Of a stretch of DNA of 32,901 bases, positions 1-7,897 are shown one piece after another. The stretch lies in assembly GCA_910578365.1 (NCBI GenBank), contig CAJTRC010000021.1:1-32901 (forward strand). The letters are read 5' to 3'. The DNA comes from an uncultured Muribaculaceae bacterium. GTDB lineage: Bacteria; Bacteroidota; Bacteroidia; Bacteroidales; Muribaculaceae. The position numbers and the translations under genes are program-made. A model generated the notes under the pieces. It saw only the letters and a list, made by a program, of their open reading frames with translations. It made no database searches and was not told where the DNA came from. How positions within the stretch are numbered: position 1 is the first letter of the stretch; each line of letters starts with the position of its first letter.

Positions 1-110
1 ACGGGCAGCTTGTCCTCTGGGATTAACAACACCAAACTGTACAAATAAATCAGGCGACCTTGAAAGGCCGCCCAATACTCTATGTTGTCTTTTGCTTGGT
101 TGAAAATCAT
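1..110 (-). CDS. possible N-terminal part of a leftward gene, cut by the window edge
   Basis: Reading leftward from an ATG at 110 there is an uninterrupted frame running off the window edge, beginning MIFNQAKDNIEYW and continuing with a hydrophobic LIYLYSLVLLI stretch. The same frame is open back to a stop at 192-194, so an earlier non-ATG start is possible. I do not recognise the product. About 36 codons are too few to prove coding, and a decayed gene is equally possible. If real, it is divergent from the outer membrane protein gene at 349, with the 193-220 palindrome between them. Confidence 0.3.
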   Translation of the reverse strand, partial: MIFNQAKDNIEYWAAFQGRLIYLYSLVLLIPEDKLP

Positions 111-173
111 AAAGTTCTTATCCCGAACTCGCGTTATTAAGCAGTTATCTACATTGGTGTTGATAATGTTGTA

Positions 174-235
174 TACATATTTGCAAACACACTATTAATT
201 GCAGTTAACTGCAATTAATATCTACATATTTTGCA
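174..235. promoter_or_regulatory. 28-bp perfect palindrome flanked by direct repeats; candidate operator
   Basis: Positions 193-220 form a perfect palindrome with 14-base half-site TATTAATTGCAGTT. It is bracketed by near-identical direct repeats, TACATATTTGCA at 174-185 and TACATATTTTGCA at 223-235, the right copy carrying one extra T. It lies about 130 bp upstream of the outer membrane protein start at 349. There is no adjacent T-run in either direction, so an operator for a dimeric regulator is more likely than a terminator. The right-hand repeat contains TATTTTG, one base short of the Bacteroidota -7 box TAnnTTTG. The rest of 111-348 shows nothing recognisable. Confidence 0.5.
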
Positions 236-348
236 CTTTTTTAACCAAAATGATATTAAACCTCGCTGGAAAAAGATAGTCTTATTCAATGTGTGCCAAA
301 ATACACAGAATTTATCTATTCAACATCCCATACATCGCAGAAAAAAAA

Positions 349-3132
349 ATGATACGTAGAATACTGCTGTTACTCTCGCTTGCATTCGGTATGCTACATG
401 CTATGGCTTTTTCCATAAAAGGCAAAGTACTCGATGAAAATTCTGAGCCTATGATGCAGGCTTCGGTGCGAGTACTCAAACCGGACAGCACCCTGTTGAA
501 AGGAGTTTTGACAAATGAGGACGGCGCTTTTACAATAAGCGGTATAAATGCCGGAAACTACATTGTTGAAACATCGTTTGTAGGCTATGACAGCCAGAGT
601 CGGAATATTAAAATATATAACGCCGATATAACGCTGAAGCCTATCGAAATGCAGGCCGGAGCCCTGATGCTGCGTGAGGCAGAGGTGGTGGGAGTGCGTA
701 CCCCTGTAAAAGTGATGCAGGATACCGTTGAATATAATGCCGACGCGTACCGCACACAGCCTAATGCTGTGGTGGAGGATCTGCTCAAACGTCTGCCGGG
801 CGTGGAAGTGGACTCTGAAGGAAAAATAACCGCGAACGGAAAATCTGTAACAAAGATACTGATCGACGGCAAGGAATTTTTTGCCGACGACCCCAAGGTG
901 GCTTCGCGAAACCTGCCGGTCGACATGGTCGACAAACTGCAGGTAGTAGACCGCAAAAGCGACCTGGCCCGTATAACCGGTGTAGACGACGGAGAAGAAG
1001 AAACCGTAATAAACCTTACCGTAAAAAAAGGTATGAACAACGGTTGGTTCGGCAATGCCGAGGCCGGATACGGCACCGACGACAAGTATAAAGCCAACTT
1101 TATTGTAAACCGTTTCTGGAACGGCAACCAGATTACGCTGCTGGGCAATTTCAACAACGTAAACGAACTTGGATTCAACGACGGCATGAGCGGTCGCTTC
1201 CGCCGCTTCGGAGGCGACAACGGCATCACCAAATCGCAGGCGCTGGGACTGAATTTCAATGTGGGCAAGGACGAGATTTTCCGTGTAGGCGGTAATGTTA
1301 TGTACAGCCACACTGACCGCGACACTCGGACATCGTCGGCCCGCACATATATATTCCCCGATTCAAGTTCATATTACGACACCGAAAAAAACTCGCGTGA
1401 CAAAGGCCATACATTCCGTGCCGACTTCCGTGTGCAGTGGAATCCCGATTCGATGAACACATTTGAGTTCCGCCCCAACTTCAGCTACTCAAAAAACGAC
1501 AGCTGGTCGAACTCCCATGCCCTTACACGCAACGGACTGCTCGAATCCGTAACCGAGAGCCGTAATGAGCAGTACTCGCGCGGCACATCGTATGAATTCC
1601 GTGGTAATCTTATCTACAACCATAAATTCCGCAGTCGTCCCGGCCGTTCGTTCTCGGTATTCGCTAACTACAATATTACAGACACCCGCGAGAAAACCGA
1701 TAACTACAGCTGGAACAAATTCTTCCTCCTCGGCGACTCAATCGATATCATGGACCAGTGGACCGACAATCATACCTGGAACAACAATATATCGGCGCGT
1801 GTAAGCTGGACCGAACCTTTGGGCAATGTAAAGAACGGCAACTTCCTTACTTTTGCATACCGCTTCCAGTACCGATGGAATAATGCCGACAAACTTACAT
1901 ACAACCATCCGGTGGATTGGCCCGACGGCTTCGAAGGCGAGCCTGAGATAAGCGAAAAACTTGAATTCAATTCCGAACTCAGTAATCAGTTCCGCAACGA
2001 CTACATGAGCCAGGACATACGCGCCGGCTTCAAGCATGTGTCGAAAAGCGGTTCAATCGACGTTGGCTTGTCGTTGGTACCACAAATGTCGAAAAGCATA
2101 AATCTGCTCAACGAAGAAAAAACGATACCTGCGCGCCATGTATTCAACTTCGCCCCCTATCTGCGCTACCGTTACAAAATGGGCAAGAGCCGCTCCATGA
2201 ACGTCGACTACATGGGTCGCTCGTCGCAGCCCTCCATGACCCAGCTGCAGCCTGTGGCCGACATATCCGACCCCTTGCGCATAGTAATAGGTAATCCTGA
2301 CCTGAAACCATCGTTCAGCCACAATGTACGCTTCCGTTTTCAGGATTTCAACGCCGACGCACAGCGCTCAATAATGGCTATGATTGACGGTACGCTCAAC
2401 CAGAATTCCATAGTGTCGAAAACCTCCTATGACGACCAGACCGGTGGTCAGACCACAACCTATGAGAACGTAAACGGAGTATGGAACATCCGTGGCATGA
2501 ACATGCTGTCGATGCCTCTGCACAACCGTCAGTTTATGTTCAACAACTTCTTGATGCTCAACTATAGCACCTCAGTAAGTTTTAACAATGGCGATCGCAA
2601 CCGCAGCGGTTCGTTTATGATGCGCGAGCAGCCCGGCATTAGCTGGCGTCCGGACTATGTGGAACTCGAACTTCGTCCTTTCTACTCACTTCAGACCGTA
2701 AACTATTCGATGCCCACCACAACCGGTCGTACAATACAAAGTTATGGCGGGAGCTTCCGCGGTACATATAATGCACCTTTCGGACTCAGTGTAAGCTCTG
2801 ACGTGGAGTACAGCTCCACCAGCGGTTACAGCCAGGGCTACGACAGCAAACAATGGATGTGGAACGCCAACATCAGCTACAGCTTCCTGCGTGGACGTGC
2901 CATGACTGTAAGCCTCAAAGCCTATGACCTGCTGCAGCAGAAGTCTAACATCAACCGTACAGTAACCGCTAACTACAGCGAAGACATACGCTACAACTCG
3001 CTTACCCGCTACTTTATGGTAAGCGTAGCCTACAAATTCAATACATTCGGAGCAGGCCAACAGCCCGAAGACCGCAACAAACGTCGTGGCCCGGGCGGTC
3101 CTCCTCCCGGCGGTCACGGTCGTCCGTTCTAA
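349..3132 (+). CDS. outer membrane beta-barrel protein with CarboxypepD_reg-like and TonB-plug-like N-terminus
   Basis: This is a 927-residue outer membrane protein. A signal peptide (about 1-21, MIRRILLLLSLAFGML core) is followed by a carboxypeptidase-regulatory-like beta-sandwich (about 23-100), a TonB-plug-like domain (about 115-215, with LLKRLPGVEVDSEGKI and IDGKEFF) and a long barrel with alternating aromatic strands (OMP_b-brl_3-like architecture). The start at 349 is chosen over the in-frame ATG at 289 because the signal peptide begins there. The C-terminus is unusual: a Gly/Pro/Arg-rich tail (RRGPGGPPPGGHGRPF). No SusD-like partner is adjacent, so the substrate cannot be inferred; transport or surface adhesion are both possible. 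A terminator follows, and the last three codons plus the stop lie in the 136-bp duplication made by the neighbouring insertion sequence. The gene itself is intact. Confidence 0.9.
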   Translation: MIRRILLLLSLAFGMLHAMAFSIKGKVLDENSEPMMQASVRVLKPDSTLLKGVLTNEDGAFTISGINAGNYIVETSFVGYDSQSRNIKIYNADITLKPIEMQAGALMLREAEVVGVRTPVKVMQDTVEYNADAYRTQPNAVVEDLLKRLPGVEVDSEGKITANGKSVTKILIDGKEFFADDPKVASRNLPVDMVDKLQVVDRKSDLARITGVDDGEEETVINLTVKKGMNNGWFGNAEAGYGTDDKYKANFIVNRFWNGNQITLLGNFNNVNELGFNDGMSGRFRRFGGDNGITKSQALGLNFNVGKDEIFRVGGNVMYSHTDRDTRTSSARTYIFPDSSSYYDTEKNSRDKGHTFRADFRVQWNPDSMNTFEFRPNFSYSKNDSWSNSHALTRNGLLESVTESRNEQYSRGTSYEFRGNLIYNHKFRSRPGRSFSVFANYNITDTREKTDNYSWNKFFLLGDSIDIMDQWTDNHTWNNNISARVSWTEPLGNVKNGNFLTFAYRFQYRWNNADKLTYNHPVDWPDGFEGEPEISEKLEFNSELSNQFRNDYMSQDIRAGFKHVSKSGSIDVGLSLVPQMSKSINLLNEEKTIPARHVFNFAPYLRYRYKMGKSRSMNVDYMGRSSQPSMTQLQPVADISDPLRIVIGNPDLKPSFSHNVRFRFQDFNADAQRSIMAMIDGTLNQNSIVSKTSYDDQTGGQTTTYENVNGVWNIRGMNMLSMPLHNRQFMFNNFLMLNYSTSVSFNNGDRNRSGSFMMREQPGISWRPDYVELELRPFYSLQTVNYSMPTTTGRTIQSYGGSFRGTYNAPFGLSVSSDVEYSSTSGYSQGYDSKQWMWNANISYSFLRGRAMTVSLKAYDLLQQKSNINRTVTANYSEDIRYNSLTRYFMVSVAYKFNTFGAGQQPEDRNKRRGPGGPPPGGHGRPF

Positions 3133-3257
3133 TTTTATAGATTGTACAGGCATATGAGGGTATATCAAATTTCTGGTGTACCCTCAATTTTTTACGGACT
3201 CTACAGACTCTACATAACTCACTTAAATTTTGTCGAATGTGATTTTTTTGCTAATTT
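3122..3257. repeat. 136-bp direct repeat, left copy (long target-site duplication of the IS)
   Basis: Positions 3122-3257 are identical to 5212-5347. The copies abut the two ends of the insertion sequence, as target-site duplications do. This copy carries the end of the outer membrane protein gene, its terminator and the -33 half of the aminotransferase promoter. It stops inside the -7 box, TAATTT joined to CCCGAG of the IS. Confidence 0.9.
3156..3193 (+). terminator. rho-independent terminator of the outer membrane protein gene
   Basis: A stem GAGGGTATA / TGTACCCTC (9 pairs including one G-U, 12-nt loop) at 3156-3185 is followed by AATTTTTT. It lies 23 bp after the stop codon. An identical second copy exists at 5246-5283 because of the IS duplication. 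Confidence 0.75.
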
Positions 3258-3283
3258 CCCGAGTTTGGGAGTTATGCCATATA

Positions 3284-3321
3284 ACAATCGGACACTCTGC
3301 AGATTACGAGTGTCCGATTGT
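3284..3321. other. perfect 14-bp hairpin inside the left IS end
   Basis: Arms ACAATCGGACACTC (3284-3297) and its exact complement (3308-3321) are separated by 10 nt. It lies between the IS left end and the transposase stop codon. No T-run follows in either direction, so it is not a classical terminator. It could limit read-through from flanking host genes or fold the transposase mRNA 3' end. Confidence 0.7.
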
Positions 3322-3347
3322 GCTAACAAATTTATGGGGTTAAAATT

Positions 3348-5099
3348 TTAACACTTCTTTAACGCTTTACTATACTGCCGCATTTTGCGGTTCACCACTA
3401 TCTGGGTGTCAATGTGCACGTTGGATACTTCACAACATCTTGATCTGAGCTTGGTTGCAGAGTACCCAGGCACATATCCGGTTCCCCTCACCACGGTATA
3501 GTCCATACCTGCAAGTGCATTGATGATTTGTTCGGTGGAGTATTTACATCCTTCATCTAGGCCTTCATTGATTTGCTTCTGAAAGGCTTTGAGCAACAGC
3601 AGTGCCACAAAGCAGAGAGCAAAATGAGCGCGGATCCTATCCTCGCGGCGCAGATAGACAGGACGTGCGTCAAACTCAGTCTTGGTGACTCTGAACAGGT
3701 GCTCTATCTCATATCGGAAGCCGTTGACGTGGAGTATCTCGCCGACAGAATCCTCAAGCCTGGTGGCCACACAATTGAGACCATCCATTGCTTTTTCTTT
3801 CTCTATGGCCTCCAAATCAAGCCCCATGACATACTTTTCAGCCACTTCGCCCTCTGTGGTACAATATGTTGTATTAATCAGTCGGCGCGGATCCTGTTGT
3901 GTCTGACGAGATTTCTTCGATTTGTTCCCGATCATAGTCAGCGCTTTCTCAATGTGCAGGGCGCGAAGCTGTCGCTGATACAATGCGTATTTGGGCGAAA
4001 AAGTGATTATCAGCCGTTCTTCATGATTCTTCACATCAGAGCGGTCTTCCTTAAACCATCGCTCGCGGTAGTAGAGATGTTCCTTTTCCGAGTCAAGGTC
4101 AAGCTCCGATATGTCATAGGTGCGGTTCTCCTTGTCTCCCAGCCTTCTCCATCCGGCCTTTTCAAGCGCCCACTCCTTCATCAGCTTCGGAAGTCCGGGT
4201 ATGGACTGTGTCACTATATAGTTCCGCCCCTCCGAAGTGTTGTACAGGCGGTTGTTGATGCTTGCCAGGCCCGCATCCGTACAAACTACAAACTCGCTGA
4301 GATTAAATTCATTGGCAAGTATTTCCTCGAGCGGCTGCAGGGTCTGCTGCTCGCTTGTGTTGCCGGGATTGATGCAGAACGCAAGCGGAAGCCCGTCCGC
4401 ATCCATGAACATGCCCATCTGTACAACAGGATTGGGCCGATGCTCTTTTGACTTGCCGTATCGGCGCAGAGTGTCTTCCCGTTCTATCTCAAAATAATAG
4501 TTGGTACAGTCATAATATATCACGCCTGTCCTGCGGGACAATTCATTTTTTGTAGCCTCGTACAGGCTCTTCTGCAGCGGGGTTATCTCCTTGGCCAGAA
4601 CCCCGAGAAAGTTGTATATGTCGTCAAGCGAAAAATCTGGCGCATCGACAAAATCCGTCAGGCATTCCCTGGTAGCCCGCTTGGAATCAGGGAAAAGGAT
4701 TCTGCACATCACCAGTTTGCACAGAATGTCGGCGAAGTCGAACTTAAACTTATGACGAGCAGTTACTTCAGCGTAGAATTTCGCCAGGCCGAGTTTATTG
4801 TATAAAGGAAGAAGCACCATATGACCACAGTGAACAGACCGCCATTGGCCCGACTCAATCTGTTTATTGGGATTGTATGAGACCATCACGGAAGCCTTTT
4901 CTTCCTTTACACTGTCGTTTATCTCCTTAAGTTTCTGTCGTGCCCATGCCTCGGCATCGGCGCAGCAATATCGCTCCTTGATCTCGGATTCCTTTCCTAA
5001 TTTCAGGTAAACTTTCGTAGAAGTCCCGCCACCCTTGACGCGGAACCCCTGCATTATATAGAATCTTCGGTCTTTGCCCTTGCGTATATCTAAATACAT
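3348..5099 (-). CDS. IS1634-family DDE transposase
   Basis: This 583-residue protein catalyses cut-and-paste or related transposition of the element it sits in. Candidate DDE residues are visible: D197 in VIYYDCTNYY, D275 in VVCTDAGLAS and E466 in YEIEHLFRVTKTEFDARPVY, the last matching the IE-x-x-FR context of IS4-superfamily enzymes. A conserved block (about 222-250, PNPVVQMGMF, FCINPGNTSEQQT) follows the first Asp, as in IS1634 relatives. Length is normal for the family and no frameshift is seen, so the element is probably active. The start at 5099 leaves a 112-bp leader containing a TAAATTTG -7-like box at 5156-5163. Transcription converges with the outer membrane protein gene. Confidence 0.93.
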   Translation of the reverse strand: MYLDIRKGKDRRFYIMQGFRVKGGGTSTKVYLKLGKESEIKERYCCADAEAWARQKLKEINDSVKEEKASVMVSYNPNKQIESGQWRSVHCGHMVLLPLYNKLGLAKFYAEVTARHKFKFDFADILCKLVMCRILFPDSKRATRECLTDFVDAPDFSLDDIYNFLGVLAKEITPLQKSLYEATKNELSRRTGVIYYDCTNYYFEIEREDTLRRYGKSKEHRPNPVVQMGMFMDADGLPLAFCINPGNTSEQQTLQPLEEILANEFNLSEFVVCTDAGLASINNRLYNTSEGRNYIVTQSIPGLPKLMKEWALEKAGWRRLGDKENRTYDISELDLDSEKEHLYYRERWFKEDRSDVKNHEERLIITFSPKYALYQRQLRALHIEKALTMIGNKSKKSRQTQQDPRRLINTTYCTTEGEVAEKYVMGLDLEAIEKEKAMDGLNCVATRLEDSVGEILHVNGFRYEIEHLFRVTKTEFDARPVYLRREDRIRAHFALCFVALLLLKAFQKQINEGLDEGCKYSTEQIINALAGMDYTVVRGTGYVPGYSATKLRSRCCEVSNVHIDTQIVVNRKMRQYSKALKKC

Positions 5100-5155
5100 A
5101 TATTCTTGCGATTAGAACTCGGTAGAACAAAGGTGCAAAAAATAATTGACTCTAC

Positions 5156-5163
5156 CAAATTTA
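5156..5163 (-). promoter_or_regulatory. -7-like box of the transposase promoter
   Basis: TAAATTTG on the minus strand matches the Bacteroidota -7 consensus TAnnTTTG and lies 57 bp upstream of the transposase ATG. No TTTG occurs at the expected -33 spacing, so it may be weak. A 6-bp inverted repeat (5121-5126 with 5151-5156) spans part of the leader. Confidence 0.4.
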
Positions 5164-5211
5164 AAGCCAACTATTTATAAATTATTTTTCAACGAAACTC
5201 CCAAACTCCCG

Positions 5212-5347
5212 GTCCGTTCTAATTTTATAGATTGTACAGGCATATGAGGGTATATCAAATTTCTGGTGTACCCTCAATTTTTTACGGACTCTACAGACTC
5301 TACATAACTCACTTAAATTTTGTCGAATGTGATTTTTTTGCTAATTT
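5212..5347. repeat. 136-bp direct repeat, right copy (long target-site duplication of the IS)
   Basis: Identical to 3122-3257. This copy restores the original upstream region of the aminotransferase gene, including the -33 box and all but the last two bases of the -7 box; the next two bases (5348-5349, TG) complete it. It also carries a redundant copy of the outer membrane protein stop codon region and terminator (5246-5283). Confidence 0.9.
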
Positions 5348-5349
5348 TG
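5319..5349 (+). promoter_or_regulatory. consensus promoter of the aminotransferase gene
   Basis: TTTG (5319-5322), 19-bp spacer, TAATTTTG (5342-5349): an exact match to the Bacteroidota sigma-factor consensus, about 32 bp upstream of the ATG. The left copy at 3229-3257 is broken by the IS after TAATTT. Confidence 0.8.
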
Positions 5350-5380
5350 TGTTCGGAATATAATTTATTCAACCATAGCT

Positions 5381-6646
5381 ATGAAGAAAGAACGCATTTT
5401 GCTTTGCCTGGCTCACATGAGCGGCAAAGAAATGGATTTCATAAAGGAGGCTTTCGACCAGAACTGGGTGGTGCCACTGGGGCCTAACGTAAACGGTTTC
5501 GAGAAGGACCTCGAAAATTTTGTAAACAAACGCGAGAACGCCGAAGAGCTGCATAAAAAAGTTGTGGCCCTGTCGGCCGGTACGGCTGCAGTGCATCTTG
5601 CACTGGTGGCCTGCGGCGTTGGCCCGGGCGACGAGGTAATTGTACAGTCGTTTACGTTCTGCGCATCGAGTCACCCAGTCACTTACGTTGGCGCAACACC
5701 TGTGTTCGTCGACTCGGAAAAGGAGTCGTGGAATATTGACCCCGAACTGCTTGAAGAGGCTATCAAGGACCGTATAGCCAAGACCGGTCGCAAGCCTAAG
5801 GCTATCATTCCGGTAGCCCTGTATGGCATGCCTTACAATGCCGAACGTATCATGGAGATTGCAAATCGCTATGGCATACCGGTGATTGAAGACGGAGCCG
5901 AAGGCTTCGGCTCGAACTTCAAAGGTCAGGCACTTGGTACTTTCGGTGAATACGGTGTGCTTTCGTTCAACGGCAACAAGATGATTACTACCTCCGGCGG
6001 CGGCGCATTGATTTGCCCCGACGAGGAAGCTTGGCGCAAGATAATGTGGTACGCCACTCAGGCACGCGAATCATACCCCTACTACCAGCACGAGGCCATA
6101 GGCTACAACTACCGCATGAGCAACATCTGCGCCGGCATAGGCCGAGGCCAGATGTCCATCCTCGACGAGCATATTGCCCATCACCGCCATGTGCAGGAGC
6201 TGTACGTGGAACTGTTGAAGGATGTAAAGGGTGTGACAATGCACTGTAACCCTGCTCCTGAATATGACTCCAACTTCTGGCTCTGTACAGCCACTCTCGA
6301 CCCGGACCTGAAAGTAAAAGGTCAGGAAAATGCTTACAAGCAGGTGATAACCGGTGCCGTAGGAGGTGCCGCAGGTGTTACCCACGCCACTTCTACTGCA
6401 GTTACCGACTGCCAGCCTAATGATAACGTGGAGGCAATGCGCATAGCTCTGGATGCCGCAGGTATCGAATCGCGTCCGCTGTGGAAGCCTATGCACAAAC
6501 AGCCGGTGTACCGAAGTAATCCGGCTTACGTCAACGGTGTGAGCGAGGAACTGTTCAAGGTGGGCATCTGTCTGCCTGCCGGTCCGTGGGTGACCGACGA
6601 GCATGTCCGCTACATAGTTGAGCAAATCAAGGACTGCATTCTCTGA
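5381..6646 (+). CDS. DegT/DnrJ/EryC1/StrS-family PLP-dependent sugar aminotransferase
   Basis: This 421-residue protein is a fold-type I, pyridoxal-phosphate aminotransferase of the family that transfers an amino group to nucleotide-linked keto-sugars. Visible features are the SAGTAAVHLAL cofactor-phosphate segment (about 65-75), the conserved acidic residue in VIEDGAEGFGS (D171) that contacts the pyridine nitrogen, and the Schiff-base lysine K200 in FNGNKMITTSGGGAL. The C-terminal part contains the sugar-binding style segment ESRPLWKPMHKQPVY. It resembles PglE/FdtB-like enzymes for bacillosamine or similar amino sugars, but the exact substrate is not readable here. It is monocistronic, with its own consensus promoter and a strong terminator after it, and no other sugar-nucleotide genes are adjacent. 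Confidence 0.92.
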   Translation: MKKERILLCLAHMSGKEMDFIKEAFDQNWVVPLGPNVNGFEKDLENFVNKRENAEELHKKVVALSAGTAAVHLALVACGVGPGDEVIVQSFTFCASSHPVTYVGATPVFVDSEKESWNIDPELLEEAIKDRIAKTGRKPKAIIPVALYGMPYNAERIMEIANRYGIPVIEDGAEGFGSNFKGQALGTFGEYGVLSFNGNKMITTSGGGALICPDEEAWRKIMWYATQARESYPYYQHEAIGYNYRMSNICAGIGRGQMSILDEHIAHHRHVQELYVELLKDVKGVTMHCNPAPEYDSNFWLCTATLDPDLKVKGQENAYKQVITGAVGGAAGVTHATSTAVTDCQPNDNVEAMRIALDAAGIESRPLWKPMHKQPVYRSNPAYVNGVSEELFKVGICLPAGPWVTDEHVRYIVEQIKDCIL

Positions 6647-6669
6647 CACAGCCTCTTTAGCGTCATAAT

Positions 6670-6726
6670 CCCGGAGCAGCTGAAGCAACAATCGATAATT
6701 CAACTGCTCCGGGTTCTTTATTTTTG
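6670..6726 (+). terminator. rho-independent terminator after the aminotransferase gene
   Basis: A perfect 10-bp GC-rich stem, CCCGGAGCAG (6670-6679) with CTGCTCCGGG (6704-6713), can be extended by inner TGAA/TTCA pairing. It is followed by a T-rich run TTCTTTATTTTT. Confidence 0.85.
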
Positions 6727-6758
6727 ATGCCTGCGCGGCAGCATTCAAAATTTTTGTG

Positions 6759-6766
6759 TAACTTTG
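6759..6766 (+). promoter_or_regulatory. -7 box upstream of the WG-repeat lipoprotein gene
   Basis: TAACTTTG matches TAnnTTTG and lies 28 bp before the ATG. No TTTG is found at the usual -33 spacing. Confidence 0.5.
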
Positions 6767-6794
6767 AAACCATAACGATTATTATCCTGAATAT

Positions 6795-7868
6795 ATGCGA
6801 AAATATATCTTCTTTCTGCTTGCAGTGTCGGTTTGTATAGGACTTGGCGCTTGTTCGGACAGTAGCAGCCGACTCGAAATCGAATATCTGCCGGTGCGCC
6901 TTGAGCCGGGGCAGACCGGCACGCTGGTCGGTTCCGACGGAGCTTACGCTGATGCTGAATTCAAAGGCTTTGTATCGCCTGTTGTGAACGGTTTCTTCAC
7001 TGTCAAGGGAAAGAATGGTTACGATGTATACCGCTATGGCCAGGACAAGCCTGTGGAGGGCCTCTCAGATCTTTACAGGGCCGGACATATGAACGATGGC
7101 CTGATACCTGTTCGCCGCCGCGACGGCGGTGAGCTGGAAGTGACCGACGATAAAGGCAAGGTCCGCTTCAAAATGGGCAGCCAGGTAAGCAATTCGGAAT
7201 ATTTTACCGACGGCATGCTGCTGGTGGGCGAAGTCGACAGTGAGAGCTACCAGACCCGCTGGGGTGCCGTGAACAGCGACGGCGAACTTACCGTGCCCAT
7301 GAAATACGATAAACTTTACCATTTCAACGAAGGATGTGCCACGGCCAGCCTCGACGGCAAATGGATGCTTCTGGACCACGGCGGCGATGTGATTGCCGAG
7401 CTCGACGGAGTTGATAATGTCAGTGGCTATATGCTTGACGGGCGTATGGTGGCTTTTAAGGACGGCCAATACGGCTTTTGCAACCGAAGCGGAAAGTTCC
7501 AGCCGCTTGGTCAGCCGCTTAATATACTGGATTTCAACGGCAAGTATGCCATAGTAAACGATGCTTCCAGGCTGGCCTACGGCGTAGTGGATACGGACGG
7601 CGAGTCGGTGATTCCTCTGAAATACAAGTTCATACAGTTCTATGGCAGCGACCGTTTTGTGGCACAGCAGTCCGACGGTGTATATCTGTTGCTTGACAGC
7701 GACGGCAGTCAGCTTGCCGAAATACACGAGAAGGGCATGCACAGCTTCAATGGCAACACCATGTTTTTCAGCGGCGACTTCCTTGTAGGCGGCGAACCGG
7801 GCTGCTACTATCTGTACGGTGCTGACGGCCGCCGACTCAACGACACCCCCTTCTATCAGCTTTATTAG
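6795..7868 (+). CDS. WG-repeat-containing lipoprotein
   Basis: This 357-residue protein starts with a lipoprotein signal peptide whose lipobox is GLGAC, with the acylated cysteine at about residue 20. The body is made of repeats of the WG (KWG/beta-hairpin) type: units such as RWGAVNSDGELTVPMKYDKL, GKWMLLDHGGDVIAEL, YGFCNRSGKF and YGVVDTDGESVIPLKYKFI. WG repeats are probable binding scaffolds without known catalysis. It should be anchored to a membrane facing the periplasm or cell surface. It is followed 29 bp later by a DUF2851 gene, possibly co-transcribed. The function is unknown. Confidence 0.85.
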   Translation: MRKYIFFLLAVSVCIGLGACSDSSSRLEIEYLPVRLEPGQTGTLVGSDGAYADAEFKGFVSPVVNGFFTVKGKNGYDVYRYGQDKPVEGLSDLYRAGHMNDGLIPVRRRDGGELEVTDDKGKVRFKMGSQVSNSEYFTDGMLLVGEVDSESYQTRWGAVNSDGELTVPMKYDKLYHFNEGCATASLDGKWMLLDHGGDVIAELDGVDNVSGYMLDGRMVAFKDGQYGFCNRSGKFQPLGQPLNILDFNGKYAIVNDASRLAYGVVDTDGESVIPLKYKFIQFYGSDRFVAQQSDGVYLLLDSDGSQLAEIHEKGMHSFNGNTMFFSGDFLVGGEPGCYYLYGADGRRLNDTPFYQLY

Positions 7869-7897
7869 TACTCTGATCCACACCTGTTTGCATCGCC

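Larger units (their letters stand above)
3258..5211 (-). mobile_element. IS1634-type insertion sequence (IS4 superfamily), 1954 bp
   Basis: The element spans the sequence between the two 136-bp direct repeats. Its ends are imperfect inverted repeats: GAGTTTGGGAGTT at 3261-3273 matches the complement of 5196-5208 perfectly over 13 bp, and the outermost bases also match (c at 3258 with g at 5211) with two mismatches between. One leftward transposase gene fills it. IS1634 of Mycoplasma mycoides is known for long, variable-length target duplications, which fits the 136 bp here. The identity of the two repeats implies recent insertion. It lies between genes and breaks no reading frame. The exact ends could shift by a base or so. 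Confidence 0.92.

Noticed and set aside
3573..4451. Rightward 292-codon frame inside the transposase gene
   Set aside because: The leftward transposase is well supported over the whole span by catalytic motifs; the rightward frame shows none.
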